Positions 31,328-64,000 of a stretch of DNA of 64,000 nucleotides are shown piece after piece (within the stretch, counting starts at the first letter, position 1; each line of letters begins with the position of its first letter). The stretch covers positions 14,590,779 to 14,654,778 of the forward strand of contig JAGGNK010003335.1 in NCBI GenBank assembly GCA_017590115.1. The letters are read 5' to 3'. This stretch comes from Montifringilla adamsi. Taxonomy: Eukaryota; Chordata; Aves; Passeriformes; Passeridae. Below the pieces are notes generated by a model. That model saw only the letters and a program-made list of their open reading frames with translations. It was not told the DNA's origin and did not search any database. Both the position numbers and the translations under genes were made by a program.

Positions 31328-34300
31328 TAAAAGACACATACAATACAAATTGCATACTGCCATCGAAGCCAAGGAGAGCCATCCGTCTGCTCTGCTTTAT
31401 GGCTGAGATTCAAATCAAAACAAAACTCTTGGCCTGGTTTACTCTGGGGTCCTGAAGATTTGTTTGGAATTATAAATGGTTTGCACCTTTATCACCTGGA
31501 ACCTGCAAGTCTGAGAGCAAAGTCAAACAGCACAGATAGCTGAGCAAGCCTAGTCTGATTGAGCCATTTTTAAGATTCACCAACTGGGGCCATGATCAGC
31601 AAGGAAATTAAATTACAGCATTGATATGTATTGATCCATATTCCCTGTCCAGGGAATCATTTGGGAAGCCAGGATTGGGGAGTCTCTCCTTAGTCACTCC
31701 TGTGACCTGCACTCCCCCTGTGGTGCTGGGAGCTGCCCAGGACAGGGACAGAGCCCTCCTGCTTTGGCAGAGGGATGGAAGCCTAGGACTTATTTGCTTT
31801 CTTTTTTTTTTTTTTTTGGCTATAAAATCTGATCAAGTCCAGAACTCTCCTCTTGGAAACAAGAGTCAATCCCAAATTAAGAGATGCTTTTGGAATTGTG
31901 AGGTTTGAACTGATCTGTTTGCACCAGCCCCAGCTGCACAAGGCATTTCCTACCCATCCCCAAGCCCCCTGCGGATCCCCCGCACGGACACAACGCCTGG
32001 GACAGCACTCCAGAGGATGTGCCACCATGGGGCTCACCCTTCAGCTGGGACACTTCCAACCAGCTCAGGTCCACATTTTGACACGATGCTAAAAAAGCCT
32101 TCTGGTTGTTTGAAGCCAATTTCTGAGATCCACTGCTCTAGGGATAAGCGATGCGTTTTCAAGGGGCCGATTTCGCGTGACACCAAAAGGTATTTGTGGG
32201 ACTTTAGTTAAGGAAAAAAAAATTCCCCGAGATGACACCATTCCTGCTGACAGCAATGGTGACTGTGCACAAAGGAGCAAGCCAAGAACAGCCACGCTGG
32301 CTAGTGCAGCACTACACACAAACCCACCCACAATGCAACTTCTACCAAGGGATTTCTCAGCGTCAGAGGTGTGCGAGGCACTTCAGAGGAGGAAAGGAAA
32401 CACAGCTGACAGTGTCCCATGCCCACGGCGGGGAGTTTGAGGGTACAGAGTTCTGTCTCCAACAGCAAAGACTAACAGAAAGGTGACCTTGCACAGTGAT
32501 TCCATAAAAAGGATGCTCCGACAGACCTGAAGAGTCGAGTCAGGGAGGGCCCCAAGTCTGTTCCCCGTTTATCAATCCGGACGTAGCAAAGCTTTTCTGG
32601 AAGTACAAAACACGCTGGGACGCAAAGGAAGCTCTACGAAGATGCAGCTACCTTGTAGTAGGTTACTAATTTGCAAAACTTCTAAACTCTTAAAGCCCAT
32701 AGGACATACTGCAGTACTAAGGAGCGTAGAATTCTATTCCTTCTCTCGAGGTTGCCGTGATTTTGGCACTTAACTACACCTACACAAAAAATTTAGTGCA
32801 ATAATTTTCCTGAACATGCACGTTCATATCTGGTACAGAATAAAGGGTTCAATGGGAGAGAAAACAAAGCAGCATTCCACAATCTCACTCCAAAGGATTC
32901 AGAGTTGGACTCTGGGGAAGGAGACCACCACGATGAGTCAGTTTGTGTGACAGACACCGGGACTTTGAAAAAGGAAATGGAATTTTACCCAAGTACTGCA
33001 GAAGACCACTGCATACAGTATACCTGGTCCTGCTGTAAAACATCTTGTAAACAGTTCATAAAATCTTCATCTAAAAGTAAGGCATAAGGCACACCAGACA
33101 TGTTGGGGGCACTAAGCAATACTGAAAGCAGTAGCATTTGAAACCTTTAACTCAGACAAGCACCTCACGTGGAAAGGTACTTTGGTTTGCACTCAGAGAG
33201 GGGCCACCTGCAGCTCCAGCACCCCTCTGTGGCACCCAGCAGCCCCCTCGGGAGTGGACGTTACGTGACATGAACGGGACCTTCATTAGCACGGGGTCAA
33301 GCCAAGTTTGCCATCCATCCTGCACAGGACAGTGCTTCCTGCAGGAGCAGCTCTGCTCCCACCCCACGGTGGCTGCTGCACTGCCAGCCTGTAGTGTCCA
33401 TCACCCAGCAGACCCTAAGAGGACAAAATGGACCTAGAGTTCTACTAAAGATTCCTGGTTTCTCAGTCAATGGAAAAGATGCAAATGACCGTTCTGGCAG
33501 GAACTGAGCTACTCTTGGGTTTGGAACCACAAAGTTCCCCAATTTCGTAACTGTCAAAAAGTGACAAGCACGGAAACAAAAGGTACTTGAAATGAAGAGA
33601 TGCAAAAAAGCACGAGATTGTCCTTTTCCAAAGCCTTTCCTGTTTGCATCGCACCCATCGGACTGAAGGTCATTCCTACACCATTGCCTGGACGTTACAT
33701 TAAATGCAAATTACTGTAATGTTTTGTGATTGTTATAGTGTTAATCGATGGCTTGAAGCTGCCTTGGAAACAATCCAAGGCAGATCCAGCTAAATATTTT
33801 TCCATATAAATTTCTTTATAATTCATTTAAATGAAGTATCTCAATACGTAGAAGAATATCTGGAACTTTTCTATTTAGTACAAATTCTGCAATAATAAAT
33901 CTGTAGTTGTCATTTATTAGTCGACTCATAGGCGTTAGGCATGAGAAGTACGGTGTCCCTACTCGTTAGAACCTATCAACCCTAGTTCCTTTTACAGGCT
34001 CTACCACCACAAGACATTACAGAGTAACAAAGCTCACAAAGTACTTAAATAAAGTGTCTAGGTTTAATTTCTAAGTACTCAAAAGGGGAAATTTAGGGAA
34101 GAAGAAATAGCTAAAACCAGCCCCAAAGGGGGCTTTTCAAAATTAAAATTAAAAAAATTAAAATAAATAGGATTTAAACTGACTATTCATGTATTGTGAC
34201 TGGAATCCCAATGATCCATCCACGACAGATCAGCAAAACTACAATTTTTACGTAGCAAATTTTCAAATATTTAAATAACTTAAACCGGGAACACTGGAGA

Positions 34301-34488
34301 AGTCCGTGAACCAGCTGATTTGGGGTTAAACACAAAACACAAATGACGATGGGAGACACGGGAAAGCATTCCTTGCTCTTAGTGTCAACTAAGCAATGTG
34401 TTATGGCAGTCTTCCTTATTGACATGACACAGTGTTGTGGAGAGGAATCAGAGGCAGCTGAAGAAGGGGCTGGGCCGGGCCGGGCTCC

Positions 34489-64000
<29,512 letters not shown>

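Larger units (their letters stand above)
29541..34488 (-). other. AFF4: Probable AFF4 3' untranslated region
   Basis: About 5 kb of mostly AT-rich DNA without a coding exon follows the AFF4 stop codon on the minus strand. TTTATT at 29541-29546 gives a minus-strand AATAAA near the far end. Human AFF4 has a 3'UTR of similar length, so the limit is plausible but not proven. It includes a TA microsatellite at 31308-31327 and a GC-rich insert with a 70-bp duplication. Confidence 0.55.

Overview
The window is nuclear DNA from a bird, almost certainly a songbird (passerine). Three things point there. The genes are vertebrate, with GT-AG introns and TATA/AATAAA signals. CR1 LINE fragments are scattered throughout. 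At 362-485 there is a SINE with a tRNA-Ile-like head and a CR1-like tail, the structure described for TguSINE1 of the zebra finch. The gene content suggests the chromosome homologous to chicken/zebra finch chromosome 13. There is no bacterial, plasmid or CRISPR content. All gene models were built by eye from splice sites, reading phase and recalled family sequence; nothing was aligned by software.

Left part (1-9.2 kb): about 4 kb of intergenic DNA holds the SINE and a homeodomain-site-rich candidate enhancer. Then comes FABP6 (ileal bile-acid-binding protein, + strand, 4 exons, 128 aa) and, convergent with it, C1QTNF2 (CTRP2, - strand, two coding exons, 284 aa). In human these two genes are near each other in 5q33.3 with CCNJL between them; here only about 0.5 kb separates their poly(A) signals.

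Middle (9.2-22 kb): intergenic DNA with a fresh 223-bp tandem duplication and an unexplained pair of minus-strand open frames with splice-like edges. It is followed by GDF9 (+, 2 exons, 452 aa). A degenerate AT-rich array, a 57-bp repeat and a 244-bp run of N lie between GDF9 and UQCRQ.

Right part (22-64 kb): UQCRQ (+, 2 exons, 82 aa), LEAP2 (+, 3 exons, 81-aa precursor) and AFF4 (-, 20 coding exons, 1,155 aa by my model, with a probable 5-kb 3'UTR). GDF9-UQCRQ-LEAP2-AFF4 is the 5q31.1 order of human, but GDF9 is in tandem with UQCRQ instead of head-to-head. The window therefore joins two blocks that are megabases apart in human and contains at least one rearrangement or misjoin.

The genes do not form a pathway. 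FABP6 is intestinal bile-acid transport, C1QTNF2 a secreted adipokine-like protein, GDF9 an oocyte growth factor, UQCRQ a respiratory complex III subunit, LEAP2 a liver/gut peptide hormone and antimicrobial peptide, and AFF4 the scaffold of the super elongation complex. The best candidates for something new are an in-frame 21-nt microexon in AFF4, the repeat-bounded GDF9/UQCRQ junction, and the minus-strand transcript-like frames upstream of GDF9.
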